A stretch of DNA of 64,000 bases from Gemmatimonadota bacterium (GTDB taxonomy: Bacteria; Gemmatimonadota; Gemmatimonadetes; Gemmatimonadales; GWC2-71-9), in assembly GCA_009692185.1 (NCBI GenBank), contig SHZT01000003.1:124001-188000 (forward strand). Reading direction: 5' to 3'. This document shows, in pieces, positions 1-8,758 of the stretch (the stretch's first letter is position 1; the number at the start of each line of letters is the position of its first letter). Under the pieces are notes generated by a model. That model searched no databases, was not told the DNA's origin, and saw only the letters and a list, made by a program, of their open reading frames with translations. Made by a program: the position numbers and the translations under genes.

Positions 1-41
1 CTCCAGGGATCAGTGGCCGGAAAGTAGTGAGGGGCCGCGCC

Positions 42-1457
42 TCAGCGCAGGCCTACCTGCCCCTTGATCGCATCCGTGAGCTTCACGGGATCGTAGCCCA
101 GGCCCTTCCGGAAAACGAGCATCACCTTCCGGATATCTCCCGGTGACGCCACCGGGTTCCCGTCGAGGACCACCAGGTCTGCCTGCTGTCCCCCGGCGAT
201 GGTCCCGACGCGGGCCGCTATACCTAAGATCTTCGCGCCGTTCGATGTCATGATCTGCATGGCCTGCTCGGGAGTGAAGCCGGCCTCGACCAGCAACTCG
301 TAGTTCCGCTGATCGCCATACCCCGCGATCTGGCTCAGGCAGCACGGGTCCGAGCCGGCGCCCATGAGGCCGCCCGCTTTGACGAACGCGCGCTCGAACT
401 CCATGGCCTTCTTGAGTGACGCGCGGTGGAACGAATCGGCGCGGGTTGGCGTCGCGCCGTCGTAGAACTTCCGCACCTGGTCCGCGCCTCCCGGATACAG
501 GGCATCCAGCACCCGCTGATCTCGCGGAACCCGTGTCGCGGACCCCAGCTCCCCGACGGCGAGCGTGGACGTCAGCGCCGTACGGTGCGACACCATCTCG
601 CGAATCGTCTGCTGCACTTCGGCGCCGTTGATATCCAGCGCGGCATACACCGAGTCGGCGTTTCCCGGCGGACACACGTCCGGCTGCTTCCCGGGCAGGA
701 ACTCCGTCGCGGTCGTGAGACCGTGCTCCAGGTTGTCGATACCGAGCGACACGGCTTCGCGGAACGTGACCGAGCAGAGGTGCCCGGTGACCTTCACGCC
801 GCGCTTGTGCGCCTCGTCGATCGCGGCGCCCAGTTCATCGCGCGTCACCAGGTTGTAGGCCTTGAACCACTGCACGCCCTCTTCGGACCAGTACCGCACG
901 AGGCGCCGGGCTTCGTCCGCGTTGTTGAGCGGATGCATCCACCCCACGGCCTGCCCCGCCCCCTGGACATACGGTCCGGTCACGAACACTTCCGGTCCCA
1001 CGACTTCGCCGGTGCTGACCCGGCGCCGCAGGTTGAGTTCCTGGTAGGAGTCCAAGCTTCCCGTGGACCGAATCGTCGTGACGCCCGCCGCGAGAAACAG
1101 CTTGGGGTAGCTGGTCATCATTACGGTCCCACCCCAATACAGGTGATCGTGGAGACCGATGATCCCCAGGATGACCGTGTGGCCGGTGTGGTCCAGCACT
1201 TGAGCGCCCTGGGAAATTGCGACCTGCCCGGTCTTGCCGACCGCCAGGATCGTCTCGCCCCGAATGACGATCGTCTGGTCCTCCCGTGCGGGCGCGCCGG
1301 TCCCATCCACCACGCGCGCGTGGGTGAGCGCGACCACCGGCGCGTTGACGGCGACGAAGCGTTCGACCTGGGGGTTGAGCACCCGGGGCTCCTGCCCGGA
1401 TGCGCTCGAGGCGAGAACGAAGACCAGGAGGACGGCTAGGCGACGAGACGCGTGCAT
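42..1457 (-). CDS. Secreted metal-dependent amidohydrolase
   Basis: Predicted periplasmic or secreted hydrolase of the amidohydrolase superfamily (imidazolonepropionase-like branch); the substrate cannot be told from sequence. The 471-residue product starts with a signal peptide (about residues 1-21, ending ASG-Q). Metal ligands are visible in order: HxH in GLHDH near residue 103, Lys in WFKAYN near 200, His in VTGHL and LEHG near 225 and 246, and Asp in GSDP near 370. A C-terminal ADLVVLDGNP stretch is the usual composite-domain ending. It is divergent from the S9 peptidase, with 72 bp between starts. A close paralogue lies at 59083-60492. Confidence 0.9.
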   Translation of the reverse strand: MHASRRLAVLLVFVLASSASGQEPRVLNPQVERFVAVNAPVVALTHARVVDGTGAPAREDQTIVIRGETILAVGKTGQVAISQGAQVLDHTGHTVILGIIGLHDHLYWGGTVMMTSYPKLFLAAGVTTIRSTGSLDSYQELNLRRRVSTGEVVGPEVFVTGPYVQGAGQAVGWMHPLNNADEARRLVRYWSEEGVQWFKAYNLVTRDELGAAIDEAHKRGVKVTGHLCSVTFREAVSLGIDNLEHGLTTATEFLPGKQPDVCPPGNADSVYAALDINGAEVQQTIREMVSHRTALTSTLAVGELGSATRVPRDQRVLDALYPGGADQVRKFYDGATPTRADSFHRASLKKAMEFERAFVKAGGLMGAGSDPCCLSQIAGYGDQRNYELLVEAGFTPEQAMQIMTSNGAKILGIAARVGTIAGGQQADLVVLDGNPVASPGDIRKVMLVFRKGLGYDPVKLTDAIKGQVGLR

Positions 1458-1529
1458 GGGACAATCGCTCCGGATGTCGGGGATTCGAAACTACCGGCGG
1501 CGGACGCACCCGGCTAGCGTCCGGCCACG

Positions 1530-3389
1530 ATGTCCGCTTTTCTTCCACCCGTGCCGCTTCCAGCCCTCATCCCCCGCGAAGTCCTCTTCGGCAACCCCGA
1601 GCGCGCCAGCCCGCAAATCTCGCCCGACGGAAAACGTATGGCCTACCTCGCGCCCGTGGACGGGGTGCTCAACGTCTGGGTCGGGTCCGTGGCCGGGGGC
1701 GACTACCAGCCGGTCACCAACGACCGGGACCGCGGTGTACGCGTGTACTCGTGGAGCCACGACGGCGAGAACCTGCTCTACCTGCAGGACGTCGGAGGCG
1801 ACGAGAACTGGCGGTTGTTCACGGTAAACCTCGCAACGCGCGCGGTCCGGGAAATGACCCCGTTCGAAAACGTGCAGGTCCAGGTCATCGATCACAACAA
1901 GCGCTTCCCGAACGAAGCCCTGATCGGCATGAACCGGGACGACCCCCGTTACCACGACGTGTATCACCTGGATCTCCGCTCCGGCACACTCCGCATGGTG
2001 GCCAAGAACCCGGGCGACGTGGTGGGCTGGGTGACGGATTCCGACCTGAAGGTGCGGGGCGCGACCGCGGCCACGGACGACGGCGGAACCGTTCTCCGGG
2101 TGCGCGACACCGAAGACGCCCCCTGGCGGACACTCGCGGTGTGGGGTGCGGAGGACAGCCTCACCAGCGGCCCGGTGGACTTTACGCTGGACGGCAAGGC
2201 GCTCTACGTGGAAGACTCCCGCAACGCGAACGCCGCCCGCCTCGTGAAAATGGACGCGGCGACGGGCAAGTCCCAGGTCGTCGCGGCCGACGCCGACTAC
2301 GACGTGAGCAGTGTGGTCATTCACCCGGACACCAAGATCGTTCAGATGGTGGCGTTCGTCCGCGCGCGTCGCGAATGGACGGTGCTCGACCCGGGTATCC
2401 GGGGCGACATCGAGAAGATCAGCGCGCTCCAGGCCGGTGATTTCTCGGTGTACGACCGCACCGACGCGGACGACGCCTGGCTCGTGGGCTACGACTCGGA
2501 CACCGGGCCGGCCGCCTACTACGCGTGGGACCGCAAGGCACAATCCGCCCGATTCCTGTTTCACACCCGGCCGGCCCTGGCCAGGTACACCCTGGCGCCC
2601 ATGGAGCCCATCTCGTTCAAGAGCCGGGATGGACTGACCGTCCACGGGTACCTCACCGTGCCGGCGGGTGCGGAGCGAAAGAACTTGCCGCTCGTCCTTA
2701 ACGTGCACGGGGGCCCGTGGCACCGCGACGTCTGGGGCTACGACCCCGAGGCCCAGTGGCTCGCAAACCGCGGGTACGCCTGCCTGCAGGTCAACTTCCG
2801 CGGCTCGACCGGGTACGGGAAGACGTTTCTCAACGCCGGCAACCGCGAATGGGGCGGGAAGATGCACGACGACCTGGTGGACGCCGTGCAGTGGGTCATC
2901 GGGCAGGGCGTGGCGGATCCCAAACGCGTGGCCATTTACGGCGGCTCGTACGGCGGCTACGCGGCACTCGCCGGCGCCACCTTCACGCCGGACCTGTTCC
3001 GGTGTTCAGTCGCGATCGTGGGCCCGTCCAACCTCCTGACGTTCATCAACACGATCCCGCCCTACTGGTCCACGTTCCTGGCCATGATGCACGAACGGGT
3101 CGGCCACCCGGAAAAAGACCGGGCGTTCCTGGAATCGCGCTCTCCCTTGTTCGCGGTGGACCGGATCAAGATTCCGCTCCTCATCGCTCAGGGCGCCAAT
3201 GACCCGCGCGTAAAGCAGGCCGAATCCGAGCAGATCGTCGCCGCGCTCCGCGCCAAGGGCATAGACCACGACTACATGCTGTTTCCCGACGAAGGGCACG
3301 GGTTCGCCAAGCCGGAGAACCGGCTCAAGTTCTACGCCGCGGCGGAGAAGTTCCTGGCGAAACACCTGGGGGGACGGTCTGAGGGCTAG
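1530..3389 (+). CDS. S9 family prolyl oligopeptidase-like peptidase
   Basis: Serine peptidase of family S9 (acylaminoacyl/dipeptidyl peptidase branch) that cleaves short peptides. The 619-residue protein has an N-terminal beta-propeller of WD-like repeats (ISPDGKRMAYL, YSWSHDGENLLYL) over roughly residues 20-350 and a C-terminal alpha/beta hydrolase. The nucleophile is in GGSYGGYAAL (Ser near 473), the acid in GANDPR (near 557), and the His in DEGHGF (near 589). No signal peptide is seen from this ATG, so it is probably cytoplasmic; no good ribosome binding site precedes it, so a different start is possible. The TauE permease starts 6 bp downstream, probably in the same transcript. Confidence 0.93.
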   Translation: MSAFLPPVPLPALIPREVLFGNPERASPQISPDGKRMAYLAPVDGVLNVWVGSVAGGDYQPVTNDRDRGVRVYSWSHDGENLLYLQDVGGDENWRLFTVNLATRAVREMTPFENVQVQVIDHNKRFPNEALIGMNRDDPRYHDVYHLDLRSGTLRMVAKNPGDVVGWVTDSDLKVRGATAATDDGGTVLRVRDTEDAPWRTLAVWGAEDSLTSGPVDFTLDGKALYVEDSRNANAARLVKMDAATGKSQVVAADADYDVSSVVIHPDTKIVQMVAFVRARREWTVLDPGIRGDIEKISALQAGDFSVYDRTDADDAWLVGYDSDTGPAAYYAWDRKAQSARFLFHTRPALARYTLAPMEPISFKSRDGLTVHGYLTVPAGAERKNLPLVLNVHGGPWHRDVWGYDPEAQWLANRGYACLQVNFRGSTGYGKTFLNAGNREWGGKMHDDLVDAVQWVIGQGVADPKRVAIYGGSYGGYAALAGATFTPDLFRCSVAIVGPSNLLTFINTIPPYWSTFLAMMHERVGHPEKDRAFLESRSPLFAVDRIKIPLLIAQGANDPRVKQAESEQIVAALRAKGIDHDYMLFPDEGHGFAKPENRLKFYAAAEKFLAKHLGGRSEG

Positions 3390-3395
3390 CCCGGC

Positions 3396-4157
3396 ATGAC
3401 TCCCGACAATCCATCGCTCTGGCTCATCCTGCTCGGGGCCGTCGCCGGCGGCGTCGGCACGCTGATCGGCGCGGGCGGCGGGTTCCTGCTCGTGCCGGCC
3501 CTCATCTTTCTCTACCCCGCGGCCGCTCCCGACACCATCACCAGTATTTCGCTCGCCGTCGTGGCCTGCAACGCTATTTCCGGCTCCATCGCCTACGCAC
3601 ACATGAAGCGCATCGACTACCCGCTCGGCTGGCGCCTCGCTCTGGCCGCTGCCCCCGCTTCAGTACTCGGCGCCCTCTCCACGTCGCTCCTCCCGCGAAG
3701 GATGTTCGATACCGCCTTCGGCGTGGTCCTTCTCGTGGCGGGCACCGCGATGCTCACCTGGCCGAAGGCGCCGGAAGGCGTCGGGGAAAAACGACGCACG
3801 GCACTCGGCATGACGTTTTCGGCTGGCGCCGCCTACGTGTCGAGCCTGTTCGGTATCGGCGGAGGAGGGCTGCATGTGCCCGTGCTCGTGTACGTGCTGG
3901 GGGTGCCGGCGCACATCGCCACGGCCACGGCAACGTTCATCCTGGCCGGCATGGCGCTCATCGCGACGGCAACACACCTCGTGACCGGGTCACTCGCGGG
4001 GGCGCTGTGGCCGACGCTCTACCTGGCGGCGGGGGCTCTCGTGGGCGCACAGGCGGGGGCGGCGTTCTCGAACAGGGTCCACGGCACGACGCTGATTCGC
4101 GGACTCGCCGTGGCGCTCGGCGTCGTGGGCGTCAGGATCCTGCTGCGGGCGCTTTAG
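3396..4157 (+). CDS. TauE/SafE family membrane permease
   Basis: Membrane transporter of the TauE/SafE (DUF81) family, whose members export sulfite, sulfoacetate or related anions. The 253-residue protein shows the two-repeat layout: a glycine-rich first helix (GTLIGAGGGFLLVPAL) and a second copy (SLFGIGGGGLHVPVLVYVLG) in the second half, with about eight hydrophobic segments. It follows the S9 peptidase by 6 bp and is likely co-transcribed. The substrate is not determinable. A second, more distant family member lies at 10487-11356. Confidence 0.9.
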   Translation: MTPDNPSLWLILLGAVAGGVGTLIGAGGGFLLVPALIFLYPAAAPDTITSISLAVVACNAISGSIAYAHMKRIDYPLGWRLALAAAPASVLGALSTSLLPRRMFDTAFGVVLLVAGTAMLTWPKAPEGVGEKRRTALGMTFSAGAAYVSSLFGIGGGGLHVPVLVYVLGVPAHIATATATFILAGMALIATATHLVTGSLAGALWPTLYLAAGALVGAQAGAAFSNRVHGTTLIRGLAVALGVVGVRILLRAL

Positions 4158-4232
4158 AGCGATCGTGGGTGGGGCGATTGTGACAGGGGCGATGGTGGGA
4201 ATGACGACGGTGCATGAAGCGATGGTGGAAAA
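4158..4232 (+). repeat. Five degenerate 15-bp tandem repeats
   Basis: Five consecutive 15-bp units fill exactly the gap between the TauE stop codon and the DUF402 reading frame: 4158-4172, 4173-4187, 4188-4202, 4203-4217 and 4218-4232. Each holds a core like RRCGAYNGTG. The repeat is in frame with DUF402, but unit 4 supplies a TGA at 4215-4217. It resembles a minisatellite. Function unknown. Confidence 0.7.
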
Positions 4233-4769
4233 CTGAACGTCCCGATTCGCTTCGCGTATCACCGGCCGGGCCGAGGGACGTCGGAGTACGACGAGCGGCT
4301 CGTCGTGGAGGAGCCGGACGTAAGCGTCCTGTTTCTCCCGTCGCACGCGGGCGAGGGTTACTCCGTGAACGGGACGGCTGTCCTGGAACGCGGCGCGCCG
4401 ATGGTGTGGTTCGTATTTCCCGACCAGTGGGCCAGCGTGGCGCGGTTTCACTTGGCGGACGGCACGTTCACCGGCTTCTACACAAACCTGTGTACGCCGG
4501 TAGAGCGGGACGGTAAACGGTGGTCGAGCACCGATCTGTTTCTGGATCTCTGGATACCGGCGAAGGGCAAGCCGCGCTGGCTGGATGAAGACGAGCTCGC
4601 GGAGGCCATCGCGGGGAAGGTGCTCGACAAGTGGACTGCGGAACGGATCAAGCGGGAAAGAGAGCGCCTCGAAGTATTGCTGGAGGCAGGCGCGTGGCCG
4701 CCGGTCGTGTGTCACCAAACGGACCTCGCGTTTATCCGCACCACCATGCACGAATCGGACGACACCTGA
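4233..4769 (+). CDS. DUF402 family protein
   Basis: Member of the DUF402 (FomD/YgaC-like) family, small beta-barrel proteins of which some are nucleoside-phosphate phosphatases. Typical features are the aromatic-rich barrel (WFVFPDQW, FYTNLCTPVE), the acidic metal-site region (STDLFLDLW) and the helical tail WLDEDELAEAI. The first ATG/GTG is the GTG at 4305, but recognisable family sequence (VPIRFAYHRPG) continues upstream in frame to about 4236, and the frame is closed by TGA at 4215. I therefore place the start at the CTG at 4233; a GTG start at 4305 would remove the first strand. The 15-bp repeat directly precedes it. Confidence 0.8.
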   Translation: MNVPIRFAYHRPGRGTSEYDERLVVEEPDVSVLFLPSHAGEGYSVNGTAVLERGAPMVWFVFPDQWASVARFHLADGTFTGFYTNLCTPVERDGKRWSSTDLFLDLWIPAKGKPRWLDEDELAEAIAGKVLDKWTAERIKRERERLEVLLEAGAWPPVVCHQTDLAFIRTTMHESDDT

Positions 4770-4774
4770 TCTGA

Positions 4775-5068
4775 CCTCGCCAGGCGGCGCTCAAGGGCGC
4801 GCGCCTGGCCGCCATCGGCGAGTTCGCGGTGACGATTCGCCACGAGGTCAACAACGCCCTGACCGCGATCGTCGCGGAGAGCCAACTCCTGTCGGAAACC
4901 GAGACCAATCTGTCGAGCGACGGGAAAGCGTCGGCCAAGACGATTCACGAAGCCGCGCTCCGGATCGCTGCAGATGTCCGGAAGCTCACCACGCTGGCCG
5001 ACGCGCCGGTAACCGAGTACGTCCCGGGCGTGCAGATGATCGACCTCAGGGCCGCGCGGTCTATCTAG
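4775..5068 (+). pseudogene. Orphan HisKA domain, probable truncated histidine kinase
   Basis: The frame opens right after a TGA at 4772 and begins in the middle of what is normally the coil between a sensor domain and the dimerisation helices (GARLAAIGEF). The phospho-acceptor motif RHEVNNALTAI follows, then the second helix, and it stops at 5068 without an ATPase domain. There is no ATG; GTG at 4829 or CTG at 4805 are the only plausible starts, and 4829 would cut into the motif. Most likely the remnant of a histidine kinase or of a HisKA-only protein that lost its 5' end at the junction with DUF402. Its stop overlaps the stop of the convergent phosphate transporter gene. Confidence 0.6.
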
Positions 5069-6099
5069 CGGATCAGCGCGTGCAGTAGCAGGTAGGAAAT
5101 CCCCGCGATACCCGCCGACGCAGGGATGGTCAGGACCCAGGCCCAGACGATCCGCCCCGCCACGCCCCACCGCACCGCCGAGAACCGCTGCGCCGAGCCC
5201 ACGCCGACGATTGAGCCCGTGATGGTGTGTGTGGTCGAGACCGGAATTCCCAGCGCCGAGGCCGTAAATACTGAAATGGCGCCCGCGGTTTCCGCGCAGA
5301 AGCCATGCACCGGCTGGAGTTTGGTGATGCGGCTTCCCATCGTCTTTACGATCCGCCACCCGCCAAAGAGGGTCCCCAGCGCGATCGCGGTGTGCGCGAA
5401 CAAGATCACCCAAACGGGTATTTCCTTTAGCGTCGTGAGGTGCAGCGCCTGCACGGGGAAGTCCACAAACGCCGCTTGGGAGGCCACCAGGAGGCCAACC
5501 ACGATGCCCATGGTCTTCTGCGCGTCATTGGTGCCGTGCGACAGGCTGTACGCGGCGGCAGAAACGAGTTGAAGCCGCCGAAACCAGCGGTCCACGTTGC
5601 GGGGCGTGGACCGACGGAACGTCCAGGCCGTCGCCACCATCAGGCCCAGGCCCAGCAGCATACCGATCAGCGGCGAAAGGAAAATGAACAGGATGGGTTT
5701 CACCCAGCCCCCCAGAATGAGCGCATTCACGCCGGCCTTTGCCACCGCCGCTCCGCCGTAGCCTCCAATGAGCGCGTGCGACGAACTCGACGGAATGCCG
5801 CCATACCAGGTGATGAGATCCCATGCGATCGCACCGATGAGACCGCCCAGGATCACCTGCGGATCCACGATCGAAATGTCGATCAGGCCACCGCCGACGG
5901 CCTTCGCCACCGCGGTCCCAAACCCGAACGCAGCAATGAAGTTGAAGAAAGCCGCCCACGCGACCGCAAACTTGGGGGATAGCACGCGCGTGGAGACCAC
6001 CGTCGCGATGCTGTTGGCGCTGTCGTGGAACCCGTTGATGAAATCGAAAATGAAGGCGACCAGCACGATCGCCAGTACGAACCAGACCGTACCGGTCAT
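5065..6099 (-). CDS. pit: PiT family inorganic phosphate transporter
   Basis: Low-affinity phosphate (metal-phosphate) transporter in the inner membrane. The 344-residue protein has the inverted PiT signature twice: DFINGFHDSANSIAT near the N terminus and LSHGTNDAQKTMGI in the second half, with about ten hydrophobic segments. The start is ATG 6099, which forms a TGATG overlap with the stop of the DUF47 gene; the frame stays open further upstream but that part lies inside DUF47. The DUF47-Pit pairing is a conserved one in bacteria and suggests DUF47 modulates Pit. Confidence 0.95.
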   Translation of the reverse strand: MTGTVWFVLAIVLVAFIFDFINGFHDSANSIATVVSTRVLSPKFAVAWAAFFNFIAAFGFGTAVAKAVGGGLIDISIVDPQVILGGLIGAIAWDLITWYGGIPSSSSHALIGGYGGAAVAKAGVNALILGGWVKPILFIFLSPLIGMLLGLGLMVATAWTFRRSTPRNVDRWFRRLQLVSAAAYSLSHGTNDAQKTMGIVVGLLVASQAAFVDFPVQALHLTTLKEIPVWVILFAHTAIALGTLFGGWRIVKTMGSRITKLQPVHGFCAETAGAISVFTASALGIPVSTTHTITGSIVGVGSAQRFSAVRWGVAGRIVWAWVLTIPASAGIAGISYLLLHALIR

Positions 6100-6719
6100 C
6101 AGGCGTGCTTCAGCGCGATGGATTCGAGGTCGTTGGCCACGTCTTCCGCCTGGTCGATCGTGTGCTCGAGGTTGTCGTAGATCTCTTTCCACTTGATGAG
6201 CTGGATGGCGTCTTTCTCCGTCTCGAACAGGCGGGCCAGGATATCCTGGTAGAGGGCGTCGCCCTCTTCCTCCAGCTGCTTGGCCTTGATGCTGTGGCTG
6301 ATCACCGCCTGGTGATCGTTCCGCAGCTTGCCGACGGCTTCTGTAATCACGGCGGTGATCCGGTGAATGACGTCGGTCAGCTCGATGACTCCCGGCGCCG
6401 GCGCCTCGGTCAGCTTGAAGATCTGGACCCGGCGCGCGGTGCCGTCGATCCGGTCAATGACGTCGTCCAGGTCTGACGCCAGGAGGTGAATGTCTTCCCG
6501 GTCGATCGGCGTGATGAACGTGCGGTCGAGCCGGTTGACCACCTCGTGCGTGATGTTGTCGCACTCGTGCTCGAGCCGCTTGATGGCCTCGATCGAGTAC
6601 GCCCATTTCTCCGCCTTGCCCGAAAACAGCTCCTTGAGGTGCCCGGCAGCTTCGTGACACTTCTGGGCGACCTGCTCGAAGAGATCGAAGAACTCTTCGT
6701 CGCGGGGCAACAGCCGCAT
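6099..6719 (-). CDS. DUF47 family PhoU-like regulator of Pit
   Basis: All-helical PhoU-like protein of the DUF47 family (206 residues, the usual size), normally encoded next to Pit and thought to regulate phosphate uptake. It begins with the characteristic LPRDEEFFDLFE, followed by heptad-like helices with conserved acidic residues (EHECDNITHEV, DREDIHLLASDLDDVIDRID). A strong AGGAGG lies 5 nt before the ATG at 6719, with a second ATG at 6722. The same frame is open upstream into the DUF72 sequence with no stop, so a fused product is also possible. Confidence 0.92.
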   Translation of the reverse strand: MRLLPRDEEFFDLFEQVAQKCHEAAGHLKELFSGKAEKWAYSIEAIKRLEHECDNITHEVVNRLDRTFITPIDREDIHLLASDLDDVIDRIDGTARRVQIFKLTEAPAPGVIELTDVIHRITAVITEAVGKLRNDHQAVISHSIKAKQLEEEGDALYQDILARLFETEKDAIQLIKWKEIYDNLEHTIDQAEDVANDLESIALKHA

Positions 6720-7403
6720 CATGACCTCCTCGAGTGGACTGAAAACGGAACGGCGGGTGAAAAGATAACCGCCGCGACCCCATTCATGTGACTCGGCCTG
6801 GTCCCGAAACCAGTTCTCGTAGTTCCGCCCGTGCAGCCGCACGTAGCCTACACCGGCCGTCACGCGGGCCTCGGGCTTGATCGAGTTCTGGAACACCGGC
6901 TGGTCTATATTCACGACCCCTACGCCCCGTTCGGTGAGGGACGAGTAAAAGGCGGGCTGGTTCCATGAGCTGTGCCGCACTTCTACGGAGAGCGGGAACT
7001 GCTCGAACGCCCGCAGGACGTCTCCCAGCCACTCCTCGTTCTCCGATGTGCGTTTGAAGCTCCAGGAAAACTGCGCCAGGACGCATCCCAGCCGGTCGCC
7101 ATCTGCCAGCGGCGCGAGCGATGCCCGCACCTGCTCGACATCGTCCAGCGACCAGGGCGTCTCCCGCTGGTGCGTGAAACGCTGCCACAGCTTCGCGGTG
7201 AACTTGAAGCGCTGGTTCTCCTGCACGCGGCGCACCCAGCCCTGTGACGCCTTGGGCGAGCCGACACCGTAGAAACTGGAATTGATTTCGATGGTGTCGA
7301 AGAAGCGGGAGAGGTAACTCAGCGGGTCGAAGCCCCGTGGGCGAACGGTGGGGTACACGGGGCCCCACCAGTCCTTGTAGTCCCAGCCGGCGACCCCGCA
7401 CAC
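6720..7403 (-). CDS. DUF72 protein lacking its C terminus, in frame with DUF47
   Basis: DUF72 (YecE-like) TIM-barrel protein of unknown function. Conserved family motifs appear in order: CGVAGWDYKDWWGPVYP, EINSSFYG, FKFTAK, LGCVLAQF, SVEVRHSSW and YVRLHGRN. The start is GTG 7403, two bases after the MgtE stop. After about residue 215 family similarity ends; the last stretch of a normal DUF72 (roughly 40-50 residues, with the YVYFNNH-type strand) is missing and the frame runs straight into DUF47 without a stop. It is either a truncated gene left by a deletion or a true DUF72-DUF47 fusion of 434 residues (6099-7403). Confidence 0.75.
6724..6731 (-). promoter_or_regulatory. Internal Shine-Dalgarno for DUF47
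   Basis: GAGGAGGT on the minus strand lies in the DUF72-DUF47 junction, 4 nt before the ATG at 6719. This allows DUF47 to be translated by itself although the upstream frame is continuous. Confidence 0.7.
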
Positions 7404-7405
7404 AT

Positions 7406-8758
7406 CTAGAGGAAACGCTGCAGCAATACGGCGAGGCCGAGGAAGCTCAGGAACCCGCCGCAGTCGGTGACCGTGGTGAGCACCACGGATGACGCCTGCG
7501 CGGGGTCCAGCCCCAGCTTCGTCAACACCATGGGCACCGAGGCGCCCGCGACGCTCGCGATGATCATGGAGCCAACCATGGATATGCCGATCACCACGGC
7601 GAGCCCGCCCGAACGGCTCCAGAGGTAGACGCCGATGGCCGTGACGATCGCAACACCCACACCGTTCATCGCGCCAGCCGCGAGTTCCTTGAGCGCGACC
7701 TTGGGCCAGTTCTTGACCCGGATTTCCCGGAGCGCCAGGCCGCGCAGCGTCACGGCCAGCGCCTGCATGCCCGTGTTGCCGGACTGGCCGGCCACGACGG
7801 GCAGGAGCACGGCGAGCGCCGTGTACTTGGCAATCGTGTCCTGAAAGAGCGCGACGACAGCCGACGCAAGAAAGGCGGTCGCGAGGTTGATCTGGAGCCA
7901 CGGGTGCCGAGCCCGCACCGAGAAAGACGCTGGTGAGAGCGCGCGCTCGTCCTTGCTCGCGCCGGTCATGGTCGCCAGGTCGGCGGTGACTTCGCGTTCC
8001 GTTGCCGCGACGAGCTGGTCGTTCCGGATGACGCCCAGCGGCCGGTCGTCGAAATCCACGACGGGAACCGTGGTACCGATGCCGCGCGCGAAGACCTCGA
8101 CCAGTTCCTCTTTCGATGACGTCGCCTGCACCCGCGCCGGGGAACGGAGCTTGAGCGACTCGATGACCGCCGAGGGCTCGGCAACCGCCAGTTCCTGGAG
8201 CGGGAGCGCGCCTACCAGCCGGCCGTCGCCATCCACGATGAACAGGTCGGCAACGGGCCGGCCTTTGAGCGCGCGAAGGCGGGCCATCGCCTCTTTCACG
8301 GTGGTGTCAGCCCGGAACGTCGTGATGATCGGATCCATGATCGACCCGGCGGTTTCCGGATCGTAGCTCATCAGGTCGCGGACTTCTTTCGCGGCGGCCG
8401 GCGCGAGGACGGCGAGGCGGCCTTCGCGTTTCTCCTCCGAGATCCGCGCCATGAGCGACGCGAACCGGACCGGTTCGAGCGTCTGGCTCAGGCGGACGAA
8501 CGCCTCGGTACTCATCGTGGAAAGCGCATCCGCGGCAAGGTCCGGCGTAAGCCGCTGGAGCACGCGTCCCGCGCCGCCCACTTCCTGCCCCTCGAGCAGT
8601 TGCACAACATCGCGCACGGGCATTCGCTCCATGGCGCGGGCAGCCTCGTCCGGATACACGCCGAAGTAGCGCTCGATGAGCGCGCTGACGGTGCGATTAG
8701 TATTTCGCGGCACTGGACCTGCGTGGGGGAAGTGCGGCACCGCCGGTGGCGCTGACAC
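7406..8758 (-). CDS. mgtE: Magnesium transporter MgtE, full length
   Basis: Mg2+ channel/transporter of the MgtE family, 450 residues in family order: N domain (about 25-125), two CBS domains (about 130-255) and five-helix membrane domain (about 285-450). Membrane motifs include VVAGQSGNTGMQALAVTLRG and TTVTDCGGFLSFLGLA, which contains the pore aspartate. The only start able to cover the N domain is GTG 8758, giving a 62-bp overlap with the upstream MgtE_N/CBS gene. Mg2+ binding between N and CBS domains closes the pore in characterised homologues. Confidence 0.93.
   Translation of the reverse strand: MSAPPAVPHFPHAGPVPRNTNRTVSALIERYFGVYPDEAARAMERMPVRDVVQLLEGQEVGGAGRVLQRLTPDLAADALSTMSTEAFVRLSQTLEPVRFASLMARISEEKREGRLAVLAPAAAKEVRDLMSYDPETAGSIMDPIITTFRADTTVKEAMARLRALKGRPVADLFIVDGDGRLVGALPLQELAVAEPSAVIESLKLRSPARVQATSSKEELVEVFARGIGTTVPVVDFDDRPLGVIRNDQLVAATEREVTADLATMTGASKDERALSPASFSVRARHPWLQINLATAFLASAVVALFQDTIAKYTALAVLLPVVAGQSGNTGMQALAVTLRGLALREIRVKNWPKVALKELAAGAMNGVGVAIVTAIGVYLWSRSGGLAVVIGISMVGSMIIASVAGASVPMVLTKLGLDPAQASSVVLTTVTDCGGFLSFLGLAVLLQRFL

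Noticed and set aside
426-1439. Long plus-strand open frame opposite the first amidohydrolase
   Set aside because: High G+C keeps antisense frames open; the product is Arg/His-rich with no fold, while the minus strand encodes a clear amidohydrolase.
4158-4232. CRISPR array
   Set aside because: 15-bp direct repeats without spacers; no cas genes in the window.
6100-6192. N-terminal extension of the Pit transporter upstream of ATG 6099
   Set aside because: The extra 31 residues are Arg-rich, lie within DUF47 coding sequence and precede a normal transporter N terminus.
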